Source: Parabacteroides faecis
Lineage (GTDB): Bacteria > Bacteroidota > Bacteroidia > Bacteroidales > Tannerellaceae
Assembly: GCF_014647375.1 (NCBI RefSeq)
Contig: NZ_BMPB01000002.1
Location: forward strand, 124,001-188,000
Length of the DNA stretch: 64,000 nt
Direction of reading: 5' to 3'
The position numbers and the translations under genes were made by a program. This document shows positions 7,128 to 15,334 of the stretch, piece after piece. A model generated the notes under the pieces. That model was not told where the DNA came from and made no database searches. It saw only the letters and a list, made by a program, of their open reading frames with translations. The number at the start of each line of letters is the position of its first letter. Position 1 is the stretch's first letter.

Positions 7128-8405
7128 TTATTTCTGTTGCTTTTTTAATTTGTTTACCGCACTTTCCAGTGATTCCGTCGGTTCGATGATATTGTAGGCT
7201 CCCCAGAAATCTTCGTCCATGAAGTTCTCTACTTTATCGGACAACGATTGTGATTCTTTGAATGCCATCTTATACGGAATAGTGGTCACGTTTTCTTCTC
7301 GTCCGTCCGTTACCACCGTTTCGGAGATAATGGTGTAATTGGTCGAGAACAGTTTGCGTTTCCAGTCACATTTAAAACGTACCCCGTTGCGGATATAGTT
7401 CAGATAAGTTACGCCGTCACGGTCTTTATAATTGACCAGATAAGCTACTTCGAGCGGACGGAAACGTAATCCGAACGGTTTCTTTTTGAGGATGGCCTGG
7501 GTCGCTTTGTTGCGGTCGTCCATACTCAGATTGAATTCGGCACGGGTGAATGAGAGGCGTTCCTTGTCTATGTACAGTTTTCCGTAATACAGGGCATAAG
7601 GCATGATGACCTGTGGCTTGAAACTGATTACATATTGAGGACGGTTGTCGATATTGGTCGATTCCTCCATTTTGAAGAGGTAATAGGGTAGGCATTCCTT
7701 GTCGAGCAATACATCCGGATTCTTCACTATATCACAGAAGATCGACATATTCGGACCGCCGAGCAGTTTGACGGCAAGCGTGTCGGTCCTTTTCTGGCTC
7801 AATAACTTACGGCCTTTGTAAACCTGTACGCGGTCGCGGTCGGATGCTTCGTTATAGGGTGTTTTATAGATGTCGATCACTGCTTCCGATATATTGATAT
7901 ACCGTTTGCCTTTTTGGGCTGTTTCCCGGTAGAAGCCGGTCAGCATATTTGTCTTCTTGCTGTAGTTGGCGGGAATTTTACTGACGGCTTGTTCTACCAG
8001 ATAGCGTGGTTCCTGGGCATGGATGATGATCTCGTCGAGCATATTCTCGTAAGGTGTCATCCAGACAGTCAGGTCGGAGAGGTTAATCCCGCTCACTTCT
8101 ACTTTATTATTGTAATATCCGATATGGGAGATCTCGACAGCCTTCACATGGGAAGCATCTTTGATCTTGAAAGAGAATTCCCCGTCTTCGTTGGTGATCG
8201 TACCCGAAGTACTGCCGGGGATGGAAATGTTTACATACTCCAGCCGTTTCTTATTATTTTTGTCCTTGACAACTCCGCTGATAGTGATGAAGTCCGGATT
8301 CTCGTCGTCACGCACCGGTTGATCCTGCGCCTGTAACGGACTAATACCTGCTACCAATAATAAGATCAGCAAAAATCCGATAGATTGTCTATACAGTGTT
8401 TTCAT
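7128..8405 (-). CDS. Secreted CarboxypepD_reg-like protein, paralogue of 4062-5636
   Basis: A 425-residue exported protein: signal peptide 1-26, a CarboxypepD_reg-like domain 41-128 ('ISGVVKDKNNKKRLEYVNISIPGS'), then about 300 residues of unknown fold. That C-terminal part is clearly paralogous to the one in the STN protein at 4062-5636 (shared 'FYRE', 'ISEAVIDIYKTPY', 'GKLYID', 'RAEF', and 'DFWGAYNIIEP'). It lacks the STN domain. Such proteins are common in Bacteroidales and often lie beside sigma/anti-sigma genes; the function is unknown. The gene is read towards the sigma operon with a 53-bp gap. Confidence 0.75.
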   Translation of the reverse strand: MKTLYRQSIGFLLILLLVAGISPLQAQDQPVRDDENPDFITISGVVKDKNNKKRLEYVNISIPGSTSGTITNEDGEFSFKIKDASHVKAVEISHIGYYNNKVEVSGINLSDLTVWMTPYENMLDEIIIHAQEPRYLVEQAVSKIPANYSKKTNMLTGFYRETAQKGKRYINISEAVIDIYKTPYNEASDRDRVQVYKGRKLLSQKRTDTLAVKLLGGPNMSIFCDIVKNPDVLLDKECLPYYLFKMEESTNIDNRPQYVISFKPQVIMPYALYYGKLYIDKERLSFTRAEFNLSMDDRNKATQAILKKKPFGLRFRPLEVAYLVNYKDRDGVTYLNYIRNGVRFKCDWKRKLFSTNYTIISETVVTDGREENVTTIPYKMAFKESQSLSDKVENFMDEDFWGAYNIIEPTESLESAVNKLKKQQK

Positions 8406-8484
8406 CTTTGTATTGTTTTAATGGTGAATATTCCTGTTTGTATATATAAGATCGGTCAGAGAACGAATACCCTACGGAAAAAGT

Positions 8485-8514
8485 GATTTATTTTGATAAA
8501 TCTTTCTATATTTG
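8485..8514 (+). promoter_or_regulatory. Promoter region of the aldo/keto reductase operon with a small palindrome
   Basis: TATATTTG (8507-8514) is a full -7 match, 43 bp before the start codon. Just upstream is a perfect inverted repeat, GATTTAT-TTTG-ATAAATC (8485-8502), which overlaps the spacer and could be an operator. Confidence 0.5.
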
Positions 8515-8556
8515 TGAGGCACAGACGGATAGGGATAAACACTAATATATAATCTT

Positions 8557-9741
8557 ATGAAAACCAATCATGTAAATCGAAGAGATTTTTTCCGGCTTTC
8601 AGCTACTGCAGGTGTGAGTGCCATGTTAATTCCGGGAGCTAAGGCTGCCCGTGCTTCTCTGGTGACTGCTAATAAAAATGAAATTCCTGTCCGCACGCTT
8701 GGCAGAACAGGGGTGAAACTGCCGATACTGAGTATGGGAGTGATGCGTGCCGACAATCCGAATGTGGTGAGGGCTGCCTATAATTCCGGCATATTCCATT
8801 TTGATACGGCTCATGGCTACCAGAACGGAAAGAACGAGGAGATGTTAGGAAAGTTCTTTACCGGAAAACCCCGTGACAGTTTCTTTATTGCGACAAAGGG
8901 AAAGTTTGATTATCCTTTGAAAGATGATTTTGAAGAAACGTACGAAAAGCTGGTGGATCAGAGCCTGAAACGCCTGAATATGGATCATGTGGACCTGTTT
9001 TATACGCATGCGCTGGATAAGGTGGAAGAGGTAAAAGACGAACGTGTCATTGCTGTTCTGAAGAAATTCAAAGAAGATGGTAAGACCCGTTTCATCGGTT
9101 TCTCCGCTCATGCCGGGAAACCGGAATTACTGGATGCCGCTATTGAAGCGGGTATCTATGATGTTGTCCTGTTGAGCTATAATTTCAAACTGTCGAATCT
9201 GAAAGAAACGGAAGAGGCTATTGCCCGTGCTGCAAAAGCAGGTATCGGATTGGTTGCCATGAAAACGATGACCGGAGGTACCGAAGATGCGGAAGGAAAA
9301 AAGAAGATCAATGCGCAGGCTTGTCTGAAATGGGCATGGAAGAATGAGCATATCACGACTGTCATCCCCGGATTTTCCAATTATGATGAACTGGACGAAT
9401 GTCTGGCTGCCGCCCATTCTCCTGAACTGACTACTGCCGACACAGATTATCTGGCTTCCCTTTGCGGACAGGAAATGTTGTATTGCCAGCAGTGCGGAAA
9501 GTGCCGGACAGAATGCCCCGAACATCTTCCTATTCCTGATATTATGCGGGCTTATATGTATGCCTATGGTTATAAATATTCAAGAATGTCGAAAGAAACA
9601 TTGGCAGGGCTGGAGCTTTCGCCGGATATCTGTTCCAACTGCGACACCTGTAAGGTGAAATGTCCTTCCGGCTTTGACATATCGGCTAAGATTGCCGCGA
9701 TTACTCCGGTGATGCAGGTGCCCGATGAATTTCTGACTTAA
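8557..9741 (+). CDS. Tat-exported aldo/keto reductase with C-terminal 4Fe-4S domain
   Basis: A 394-residue oxidoreductase. The N-terminus 'NRRDFFRLSATAGVSAML' is a twin-arginine signal, so the folded enzyme with its cofactors is expected outside the cytoplasm. The aldo/keto reductase barrel (about 45-300) has the catalytic tetrad Asp83, Tyr88, Lys114 and His151. The C-terminal part holds two Cys-rich clusters, 'CQQCGKCRTECP' and 'CSNCDTCKVKCP', enough for two [4Fe-4S] centres. This form is common in gut Bacteroidales; the natural substrate is not known. It is followed after 12 bp by a DUF6599-like gene and then by an alkyltransferase-like gene, in one apparent operon. Confidence 0.9.
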   Translation: MKTNHVNRRDFFRLSATAGVSAMLIPGAKAARASLVTANKNEIPVRTLGRTGVKLPILSMGVMRADNPNVVRAAYNSGIFHFDTAHGYQNGKNEEMLGKFFTGKPRDSFFIATKGKFDYPLKDDFEETYEKLVDQSLKRLNMDHVDLFYTHALDKVEEVKDERVIAVLKKFKEDGKTRFIGFSAHAGKPELLDAAIEAGIYDVVLLSYNFKLSNLKETEEAIARAAKAGIGLVAMKTMTGGTEDAEGKKKINAQACLKWAWKNEHITTVIPGFSNYDELDECLAAAHSPELTTADTDYLASLCGQEMLYCQQCGKCRTECPEHLPIPDIMRAYMYAYGYKYSRMSKETLAGLELSPDICSNCDTCKVKCPSGFDISAKIAAITPVMQVPDEFLT

Positions 9742-9753
9742 AGAATCGAATGT

Positions 9754-10614
9754 ATGAAGCAGATCAATTATTTGTTACTCTTTTTCCTGTTGCCTTTCTG
9801 CTCTTTAATAGCGCAGACACCGGATGAATTGAAATCATGGTTACCGTCTGTCGACGGCTGGACTGTCTCCGGTGAGGTGGAGGTTTTCAATCCCGATAAT
9901 CTCTTTGACCGTATAAATGGGGCGGCTCCGCTTTTCCTGGAGGATAATTTCAGGGAGATGACTTCTATGGAATATAAGAAAGGGGCCGATTATATCACGA
10001 TACAAGCCTATCGCCATGCTACACCGGAGGATGCTTTCGGTATGTATTCGTCCGAACGTTCTTCCGATCTCGAATTTCTGCCTGTAGGGGGAGAAGCGCA
10101 GGGAGATAAGACGAATTTGTATTTCTTTGCCGGGAATATGTATCTGAAGATGTGGAGCAATGCTTCCGGTGATGTGTCGAAAGAATTGCAGGCGATCGGT
10201 AAGGCGCTGGCCGAAAAGATCGATGCCGGTGCCGGTTATCCTCCCATTATCCGTTTATTCCCGGAACAGGGGAAAATACCTTATTCAGCTGCATATATTA
10301 CCTCCAATTATATCGGTCACGAGTTTTTGCGGGCTGTATATACAATGAAGTATGAAAAGGACGGACAGTCTTTTCAGTTGTTTGTTCTGGATGGTGGTTC
10401 ACCGGATGGGGTAAAAGACGTTTTGACCCAGTATATGGCTTTTACCAAGCAGTCGGACGAGTTGAAAGAAGGAGGATTATTGGTAAAAGACCGTTATAAC
10501 GGGGATATACCTGTTCTTTGGAAAGGACGTTACCTGGTTGGTGTTTATAATGAGAACGGGGATATGATTGCCGGTGCAGATGTTTTACTGAAAGAGCTGG
10601 CGGAAAAACTATAA
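9754..10614 (+). CDS. Secreted DUF6599-like protein
   Basis: A 286-residue protein with a signal peptide (about 1-20, ending 'SLIAQ'). The body begins 'TPDELKSWLPSVDGW' and contains 'LFDRINGAAPLFLE' and 'YRHATPEDAFGMYSSERS', which I associate with the DUF6599 family. These are exported proteins often encoded next to iron-sulfur oxidoreductases in anaerobes. It is 12 bp downstream of the aldo/keto reductase and 6 bp upstream of the next gene. No catalytic motif is evident. Confidence 0.7.
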   Translation: MKQINYLLLFFLLPFCSLIAQTPDELKSWLPSVDGWTVSGEVEVFNPDNLFDRINGAAPLFLEDNFREMTSMEYKKGADYITIQAYRHATPEDAFGMYSSERSSDLEFLPVGGEAQGDKTNLYFFAGNMYLKMWSNASGDVSKELQAIGKALAEKIDAGAGYPPIIRLFPEQGKIPYSAAYITSNYIGHEFLRAVYTMKYEKDGQSFQLFVLDGGSPDGVKDVLTQYMAFTKQSDELKEGGLLVKDRYNGDIPVLWKGRYLVGVYNENGDMIAGADVLLKELAEKL

Positions 10615-10620
10615 TAGGAT

Positions 10621-10965
10621 ATGTCTGGTTTTGATAAAGAAGATTTTGTGGCTGCCGTCTATCAGATGGTAAAGACCGTTCCATACGGGCGTGCCACCAG
10701 CTATGGTGCGATAGCCCGTGCGATCGGCTATCCGAATATGTCGAGAATGGTTGGTAAGGTAATGGGGAATTGTTCGGAGGTAGGTGTTCCTGCTTACCGG
10801 GTAGTGAACAGTCAGGGTGTGTTATCCGGCAAAGATGCTTTCAGTACGCCGACCGAGATGCAGGAAAGGTTGGAAGAAGAAGGTATCCGGGTAGAAAACA
10901 ACCGTATTAAAGACTGGAAGAAGGTTTTCTGGAATCCTCTGGATGAGATATCATTTGTGCCCTAA
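10621..10965 (+). CDS. Alkyltransferase-like (MGMT-fold) DNA-binding protein without the active Cys
   Basis: A 114-residue protein with the DNA-binding half of O6-alkylguanine-DNA alkyltransferase ('PYGRATSYGAIARAIG'). The active-site motif PCHRV is replaced by PAYRV (residues 57-61), so it cannot accept an alkyl group. This matches the alkyltransferase-like (ATL) proteins, which bind O6-alkylguanine, flip it out and hand the lesion to nucleotide excision repair. Cytoplasmic. It is the last gene of the run from 8557, which is an unexpected partner for exported proteins. Confidence 0.88.
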   Translation: MSGFDKEDFVAAVYQMVKTVPYGRATSYGAIARAIGYPNMSRMVGKVMGNCSEVGVPAYRVVNSQGVLSGKDAFSTPTEMQERLEEEGIRVENNRIKDWKKVFWNPLDEISFVP

Positions 10966-11059
10966 AGTATTCAACTAGCAATCAGCCTATGGGTTATTAA
11001 CCCCGAAGTCCTTTCTTTTTAATCTGAAAGATATTACCTGATAGCTTTGCGATGACGCT

Positions 11060-11125
11060 CGTTAAGCTTGCTGACGTATATCGTTAAGCTTGTCGACCAC
11101 TGTCGTTAACCTTAACGGCGGTGGT
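11060..11125. repeat. Three 22-bp tandem repeats
   Basis: Units begin at 11060, 11082 and 11104. The first two share CGTTAAGCTTG; the third begins CGTTAACCTTA. A weak fourth copy sharing only AGCTT lies just before. The spacing is exactly 22 bp. Confidence 0.7.
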
Positions 11126-11132
11126 CGACAAG
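11089..11132. repeat. Long perfect hairpin
   Basis: CTTGTCGACCAC (11089-11100) pairs with GTGGTCGACAAG (11121-11132), and CGTTAA pairs with TTAACG inside. With two G-T wobbles the stem is 21 bp around a CC tip. Confidence 0.8.
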
Positions 11133-11206
11133 TGAAAGGATAGTCACTTTGACCTTAGTAGTCAAGTACTTTAATCTTTCTTCTTTACTGGAAAAGCCTT
11201 AGTTGA

Positions 11207-11246
11207 AAAGGAGGTGAAAGGTTGAATCAAACCTATCACCTCCTTT
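11207..11246. repeat. Hairpin with 17-bp arms
   Basis: AAAGGAGGTGAAAGGTT (11207-11223) is complementary to 11230-11246 with one mismatch and a 6-nt loop. No T tract follows on either strand. Confidence 0.7.
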
Positions 11247-11356
11247 CACCAACTATTCACTCCGTGCATCGAACGTAACTATTCATATAACAATAGGATA
11301 TGAATAGCAGATGAAAGGTGAATGGTTTATAGGATACATTTACATAGAATATGTTT

Positions 11357-12565
11357 TTACTTTACTGTTACCTGTAACGGCTGCTTAACTTTCTGAGCAA
11401 ACTCTTTTACATAGTTGAACCATTCGGTAGAGTTTTGGAATCCCCATTTGCTCCATCCGGCTCCTGTATAGTATGTATATTCACTACCTGGTGCATAAGT
11501 TGTGTAAGCCAATACGTGACCGTCTGCTCCGCGTTGTTTCTTTTCTGCTTCAGAGAAGTTTACTGCTTTGGCATCGCTTAACTTTTCCGGGAATACGGCA
11601 CCGACGAATATCTGTCCGTTTGTCGGATCTTCCGGGTCAGCGTAAGCTATATAACCGCTGGCTGCGTCTGCCTGGTAATCTGTACTCGGTTCGTGCAGAA
11701 CGATACCGGTTACCAGTGGGGTCGGTTCATTCAGGTTGGCGAACGAAAGTGTTATTTTGTTCAACTGTGAACCGGCATCCAACGACAGCAGGCGGGTTTC
11801 AATAATATTCTCATTATCTTTAACTTTCAGCGGGTTGTAAACGAGCTTGACTGTGAAACGCAGCGGACCGTTATCCAGGATTTCATATTCTTTGTAGCAG
11901 TACGGATAAACGATGGAGTCGTTGGATAAAAGAGCGGAAGTACCAGCACCCAATGTCGGACCTACTTTGTAGTAATCCAGTCCGTTCCCATGGTCGATAT
12001 GGTAGGAAATAGAGTTTGCCAGTTCCTGTGCCGCTTTCTTGTCGGTCTTTCTTAATTCTGCTATTTTAGCTCTCGATTCCGGATCGAGTTCTGTCTTGTA
12101 ACGCATATCGACAACCGGTTGCGATACACATTTTACCCAGATATCATAACCGAAAGCCTGTTCGCCGGTAGCCTGCAAAGCCGGACCATAAGTACGGAAG
12201 GCAATGCGGTCGTTTTCCCAGGCGATATCGTCCACACGTTCCGGATAAAATTTACCGCAGGCAACAGTCGCAGGTGTTTCGGGAGTACCAGGTTTGATCT
12301 GATAAGTAACGCTGCTGTTTGCGTTCACATCGACAGGGAAAATAATTTTATTGTCGTAAGTGATCTGATAAGGGATTTGTGTCCCGTTGTTGTCGGAGAT
12401 GATGAAAGACTCGCCATTCAGTTTTGCAACGGCATCCTTCGGGATTTCTGTGATCTCGTTTGAACGGTTAATGGCCGACGGGTTCGTTACCGTTACGTCT
12501 ATGCTTTGTTCCTGCGTACAGGCAAAAGCTGTAGCCGCTAAAAATAAGCTGATAATCTTTTTCAT
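11357..12565 (-). CDS. DUF4861 lipoprotein
   Basis: A 402-residue protein with a short lipoprotein signal (cleavage before Cys16, 'LAATAFACTQEQ'). The body matches what I know as DUF4861: an N-terminal beta domain with 'VTNPSAINRSNEITEIP' and a large C-terminal part with 'DIAWENDRIAFRTYGPAL' and 'HGNGLDYYKVGPTLGAG', which looks like a galactose-mutarotase-type beta sandwich. Family members in Bacteroidales often sit in carbohydrate loci, but no polysaccharide genes are near this one. It is probably anchored in the outer membrane or the outer leaf of the inner membrane. The gene stands alone. Confidence 0.78.
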   Translation of the reverse strand: MKKIISLFLAATAFACTQEQSIDVTVTNPSAINRSNEITEIPKDAVAKLNGESFIISDNNGTQIPYQITYDNKIIFPVDVNANSSVTYQIKPGTPETPATVACGKFYPERVDDIAWENDRIAFRTYGPALQATGEQAFGYDIWVKCVSQPVVDMRYKTELDPESRAKIAELRKTDKKAAQELANSISYHIDHGNGLDYYKVGPTLGAGTSALLSNDSIVYPYCYKEYEILDNGPLRFTVKLVYNPLKVKDNENIIETRLLSLDAGSQLNKITLSFANLNEPTPLVTGIVLHEPSTDYQADAASGYIAYADPEDPTNGQIFVGAVFPEKLSDAKAVNFSEAEKKQRGADGHVLAYTTYAPGSEYTYYTGAGWSKWGFQNSTEWFNYVKEFAQKVKQPLQVTVK

Positions 12566-12745
12566 AAATAATATATTGTTAGTTCATAAATATTCCGCCC
12601 TTGTTACTATTTGTTTTAAAACCGGCAGTAAAAGTATGAATATTCGCGAAGTTTACAAAGTTCATCGGTAGTAAACAACTGTTTTTTTACTGAAGAAAAT
12701 AGTTTTTCCTATGCAGTATATCATTCATATCATCGTTTCTATAGT

Positions 12746-13381
12746 ATGAAGTTGAAGCTGTGTTTACTTGTTCTGATGTTGACAGGATCACTGCCTGTGC
12801 ATGTATACGGGCAGAATTGGAGTGAAAAAGATTCGGTGTGGTTATCCGGTATTTTATCCGGAACGGATACGGTACGTATTAACCCGGAGTTTCAAAAGGC
12901 GATCCGGGAAGGTACATTCATACACCTGGAAGACGAACCCGGGCAGCAGATACTGGAAGCACCTGCCGAACTGCCTGTCCTGAAAGACTTTTCCGAATAT
13001 TTGCGGGCAGATACGGATAGCGTACATAAAGATCTGGATTATAAATCGATGCCCCCGAGTGTTTACCGTCTGTATACGATGGAACTGGATACTACTCCAA
13101 AGATAAACAAAGAAGCCTATACGCCGCCTCCTACGCGTCTTATCGACAAAAAGGAGATACAAGTAGGAAAGTTGCCGGTAACGGCTGCAGCAGGAGGGAG
13201 GAATCTGTACTCTTCGGATGTGGTGAAAGACGGACAGAAACGAGGAACTGTGGGCGGGTCTGTAAAACTTTATTTCTCGCTGAATGATATGCTGGAATGG
13301 GTCTTTTCAAAAAAAGAAAGGAATAAACGGAGAAACCGTAAACGGGATAATACCTGGCGTTATTATAATTCGATGCCTTGA
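12746..13381 (+). CDS. Secreted DUF4858-like protein
   Basis: A 211-residue protein with a signal peptide (1-22, 'GSLPVHVYGQ'). It resembles the DUF4858 family by its 'DSVWLSGILSGTDTVRINPEF' and 'LPVLKDFSEYL' segments. The C-terminus is very basic ('KKERNKRRNRKRDNTWRYY'). The function is unknown and I see no enzyme motif. It is monocistronic or weakly linked to the lipoprotein gene 156 bp downstream. Confidence 0.65.
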   Translation: MKLKLCLLVLMLTGSLPVHVYGQNWSEKDSVWLSGILSGTDTVRINPEFQKAIREGTFIHLEDEPGQQILEAPAELPVLKDFSEYLRADTDSVHKDLDYKSMPPSVYRLYTMELDTTPKINKEAYTPPPTRLIDKKEIQVGKLPVTAAAGGRNLYSSDVVKDGQKRGTVGGSVKLYFSLNDMLEWVFSKKERNKRRNRKRDNTWRYYNSMP

Positions 13382-13537
13382 CAGGGATACATTTTCTCCC
13401 GTAATGATTTGTGTATCCAATTTAAAATGCTAATTTTGAGACTGATATTCTTCACTCCGGAATTTATCTCATGCAGACGCAGTAATTCGGGAGGTTTTGC
13501 ATTTTTATATAAAGAACCTGTACTAAATGATTGTCTG

Positions 13538-14026
13538 ATGAAAAAGTTATGTTGCTTCCTGTCGTTTTTATTTTTGCTGCTGACATTTGTCGGCTGTGAG
13601 AATGATGGTTCTCTGAACGGAGAATCCGAAATAATTGTTGTTGGTCTGGGGCATAAAGTATATAATCTTCCTCTGGGAAATGAGATACTTTTCACAGGCA
13701 ACGATATCAAGTGGTTCGATAAAGATACCAGAGAGATTCGTTTTTATGATCATTCGGCATTTTCAGAAAAACTGGGGCAATATGAAAAGATCCTTGTCAT
13801 TTTAGCCGGAACGGAGTTATTTACAGCCACTAATGTATCGAGTTTAATAAGTGCCGCTTATGATGATCTGGTTTTCTATTATGATATTGCAGAAGACAAG
13901 TACTATCTGAATGATAGTTATCCGGGACATCTCCATCCTGAACAGGTGCGCTTGAACAAAGAGATCCGTGAAGAAAACTGGGGATTGTTTCTTTATCAGT
14001 TGGGCATAGAAGGACGTCTCAAATAA
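13538..14026 (+). CDS. Hypothetical lipoprotein
   Basis: A 162-residue protein of unknown family. I start it at the ATG at 13538 because that gives a clean lipoprotein signal ('MKKLCCFLSFLFLLLTFVGC', Cys20 being the lipid site). An open frame does extend upstream to 13409 but has no signal logic. The mature part has repeated beta-type hydrophobic strands ('EIIVVGLGHKVYNLP', 'KILVILAGTELF') and an acidic middle. No motif gives a function. Confidence 0.6.
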   Translation: MKKLCCFLSFLFLLLTFVGCENDGSLNGESEIIVVGLGHKVYNLPLGNEILFTGNDIKWFDKDTREIRFYDHSAFSEKLGQYEKILVILAGTELFTATNVSSLISAAYDDLVFYYDIAEDKYYLNDSYPGHLHPEQVRLNKEIREENWGLFLYQLGIEGRLK

Positions 14027-14030
14027 AAAA

Positions 14031-14075
14031 ACTTCCGCCGGTTTGTGAACGAACCTGACGGAAGCCTGTCATTAA
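14031..14075. terminator. Hairpin between convergent genes
   Basis: CTTCCG-C-CGGTT pairs with AACC-TGA-CGGAAG. It lies between a plus gene ending at 14026 and a minus gene ending at 14098 and probably ends one or both transcripts, although the T tract is poor. Confidence 0.5.
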
Positions 14076-14097
14076 TTAAGTTATAGCCTGTTTAAAT

Positions 14098-14319
14098 CTA
14101 TTCTTTTTCATTCAATCTGTAGCTAAGTGCACCCGACGGACATTTATTGATCTGTGCGATCAGTTCTTCCGTAGTTGCATTTTCTATTTTAACCCAGGGT
14201 CTTTCCTTCGGGTTGTATACCTGCGGTAATGTTTTTACACAAATACCGGCATGTTTGCACAATTCGGGCTGCCAGATAATGGTCAGCTCACCGTTTGAAT
14301 ATTCAATTTTCTTTCCCAT
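14098..14319 (-). CDS. Small iron-sulfur protein, YjdI-like
   Basis: A 73-residue protein of the divergent [4Fe-4S] mono-cluster family (Fer4_19, E. coli YjdI). The conserved Cys are Cys21, Cys27 ('CKHAGICVKTLP') and Cys60 ('KCPSGAL'); as in the family there are only three. The role is unknown; electron transfer or cluster carriage is likely. The gene follows a GNAT acetyltransferase by 14 bp, the same pairing as yjdI-yjdJ in E. coli, so they probably work together. Confidence 0.85.
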   Translation of the reverse strand: MGKKIEYSNGELTIIWQPELCKHAGICVKTLPQVYNPKERPWVKIENATTEELIAQINKCPSGALSYRLNEKE

Positions 14320-14333
14320 ACTCTATAATCGCT

Positions 14334-14633
14334 TTATCCTACATTAATACCTTTCATTACTATACGTCGCCAGTCCGGATGTTTTTGGATGTATCCGGCA
14401 ACGAAGGGACACAACGGAACCAAACGTAATCCCTGCTTTTCTATATCTTTCAGTACCTTTTCAGCCAGCTGGCTGCCTACACCTTTTCCTTCAAGAGCTA
14501 CAGGCACTTCAGTATGCGTGAGATATATCTCGCCGTTCTTGGTTTTTATATACTCAATTCTCGGAATGTATTTACCAATATGAAATTCGTATTGGTGGTT
14601 CTCCTCGTTATCAATCAATTCATAATCGTCCAT
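14334..14633 (-). CDS. Small GNAT acetyltransferase, YjdJ-like
   Basis: A 99-residue short GNAT-fold protein (Acetyltransf_CG type). It has the acetyl-CoA loop 'LEGKGVGSQLAEKVL' and the strand 'LRLVPLCPFVAGYIQKHPDW', which contains the Cys-Pro typical of this subfamily. The substrate is not known. It is the first gene of a two-gene operon with the YjdI-like protein. Confidence 0.85.
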   Translation of the reverse strand: MDDYELIDNEENHQYEFHIGKYIPRIEYIKTKNGEIYLTHTEVPVALEGKGVGSQLAEKVLKDIEKQGLRLVPLCPFVAGYIQKHPDWRRIVMKGINVG

Positions 14634-15026
14634 ATCGCCTAATTGTTTTATTTGATTCTATACTATTCAAACATTTTAAAAGAAGGCTTTGTTTACGGTT
14701 TCTTTTAATTAATTTGGCAGAGACCCGGAAAGTAAAAGGATGATGGTTTCAGTCTCTTTCATAGACAAACATTATTGCTTGTAAATTAAAAGTATAAGTT
14801 GATGATCGTAAGTTAAAAAGCTATTTTTCTTTCAAATTATATGGAAGTTGTATGATTTTCGTGAAACATTATCGATGTAAGGATTGTTCTATTCATAAAG
14901 CAAAGTCATTTTGTTTTGTGCGAGAGTTGAAAAGTGGTATAAATAACTAATATAAGAGCCAAATGGGACAGTCTTATTTGACTTATTATGATTAGTTTTA
15001 AGTCAAATATCAAAAAATGGAGTGTT
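14634..15026. other. Intergenic stretch between divergent genes
   Basis: No gene is seen over about 390 bp. The only clear structure is the inverted repeat at 14975-15009, just before the winged-helix gene. The rest is AT-rich and featureless to my reading. Confidence 0.6.
14975..15009 (+). promoter_or_regulatory. Perfect inverted repeat in the leader of the winged-helix gene
   Basis: TATTTGACTT (14975-14984) and AAGTCAAATA (15000-15009) are perfectly complementary across a 15-nt loop, ending 17 nt before the ATG. It may be an operator for dimer binding or an RNA hairpin acting on translation. Confidence 0.5.
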
Positions 15027-15254
15027 ATGAATAAGAATGACGTTGGTTCAAATGCCGGCCAGATTTGGCGTTTGCTTGCAGAGAGAGGTAACATGTCTAT
15101 CAGAAAGATCGGTGAGATGACTCATTGTAAAGAGTCTGTTATTTTTCTTGCATTGGGGTGGTTAGCCCGGGAAAATAAGGTACGTTTTTGTAGTGATGGT
15201 ACTGGAATGCTATCCGTAGAAGTAAATATTCCACTGACAGAGACGTATTATTGA
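15027..15254 (+). CDS. Small winged-helix DNA-binding protein
   Basis: A 75-residue protein. The ATG at 15027 is chosen over an upstream in-frame start at 14988 because a GGAGTG motif lies just before it, and because the upstream start falls inside the inverted repeat. The sequence 'AGQIWRLLAERGNMSIRKIGEMTHCKESVIFLALGWLARENKVRF' is a winged helix of the PF10771 (DUF2582) type, widespread in Bacteroidales. It probably binds DNA or RNA as a dimer. It converges with the cus operon and shares a bidirectional terminator with it. Confidence 0.75.
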   Translation: MNKNDVGSNAGQIWRLLAERGNMSIRKIGEMTHCKESVIFLALGWLARENKVRFCSDGTGMLSVEVNIPLTETYY

Positions 15255-15271
15255 AAAGAAGAGGATATTTT

Positions 15272-15329
15272 TGAAGCGCAACGATAAAGGGATACAAAAT
15301 AAATTGTAGCCCTTTTTGTTTGCGCTTCA
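15272..15329. terminator. Bidirectional terminator between the winged-helix gene and cusB
   Basis: TGAAGCGCAA (15272-15281) pairs with TTGCGCTTCA (15320-15329), and AAAGGGATACAA (15286-15297) pairs with TTGTAGCCCTTT (15304-15315). The inner stem runs into TTTTTG on the plus strand. Confidence 0.8.
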
Positions 15330-15334
15330 GTGAT

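Larger units (their letters stand above)
10966..11356. other. Gene-free, hairpin-rich intergenic stretch between convergent genes
   Basis: No gene is seen. It holds 22-bp tandem repeats that run into a 44-bp perfect hairpin (11060-11132), a 17-bp-arm hairpin (11207-11246) and a 10-bp-arm hairpin (11279-11307). None is followed by a clear T tract, though one of them may still end the two converging transcripts. Confidence 0.7.

Noticed and set aside
11060-11125. Possible CRISPR array
   Set aside because: The 22-bp units are directly joined and degenerate, with no unique spacers and no cas genes in the window.
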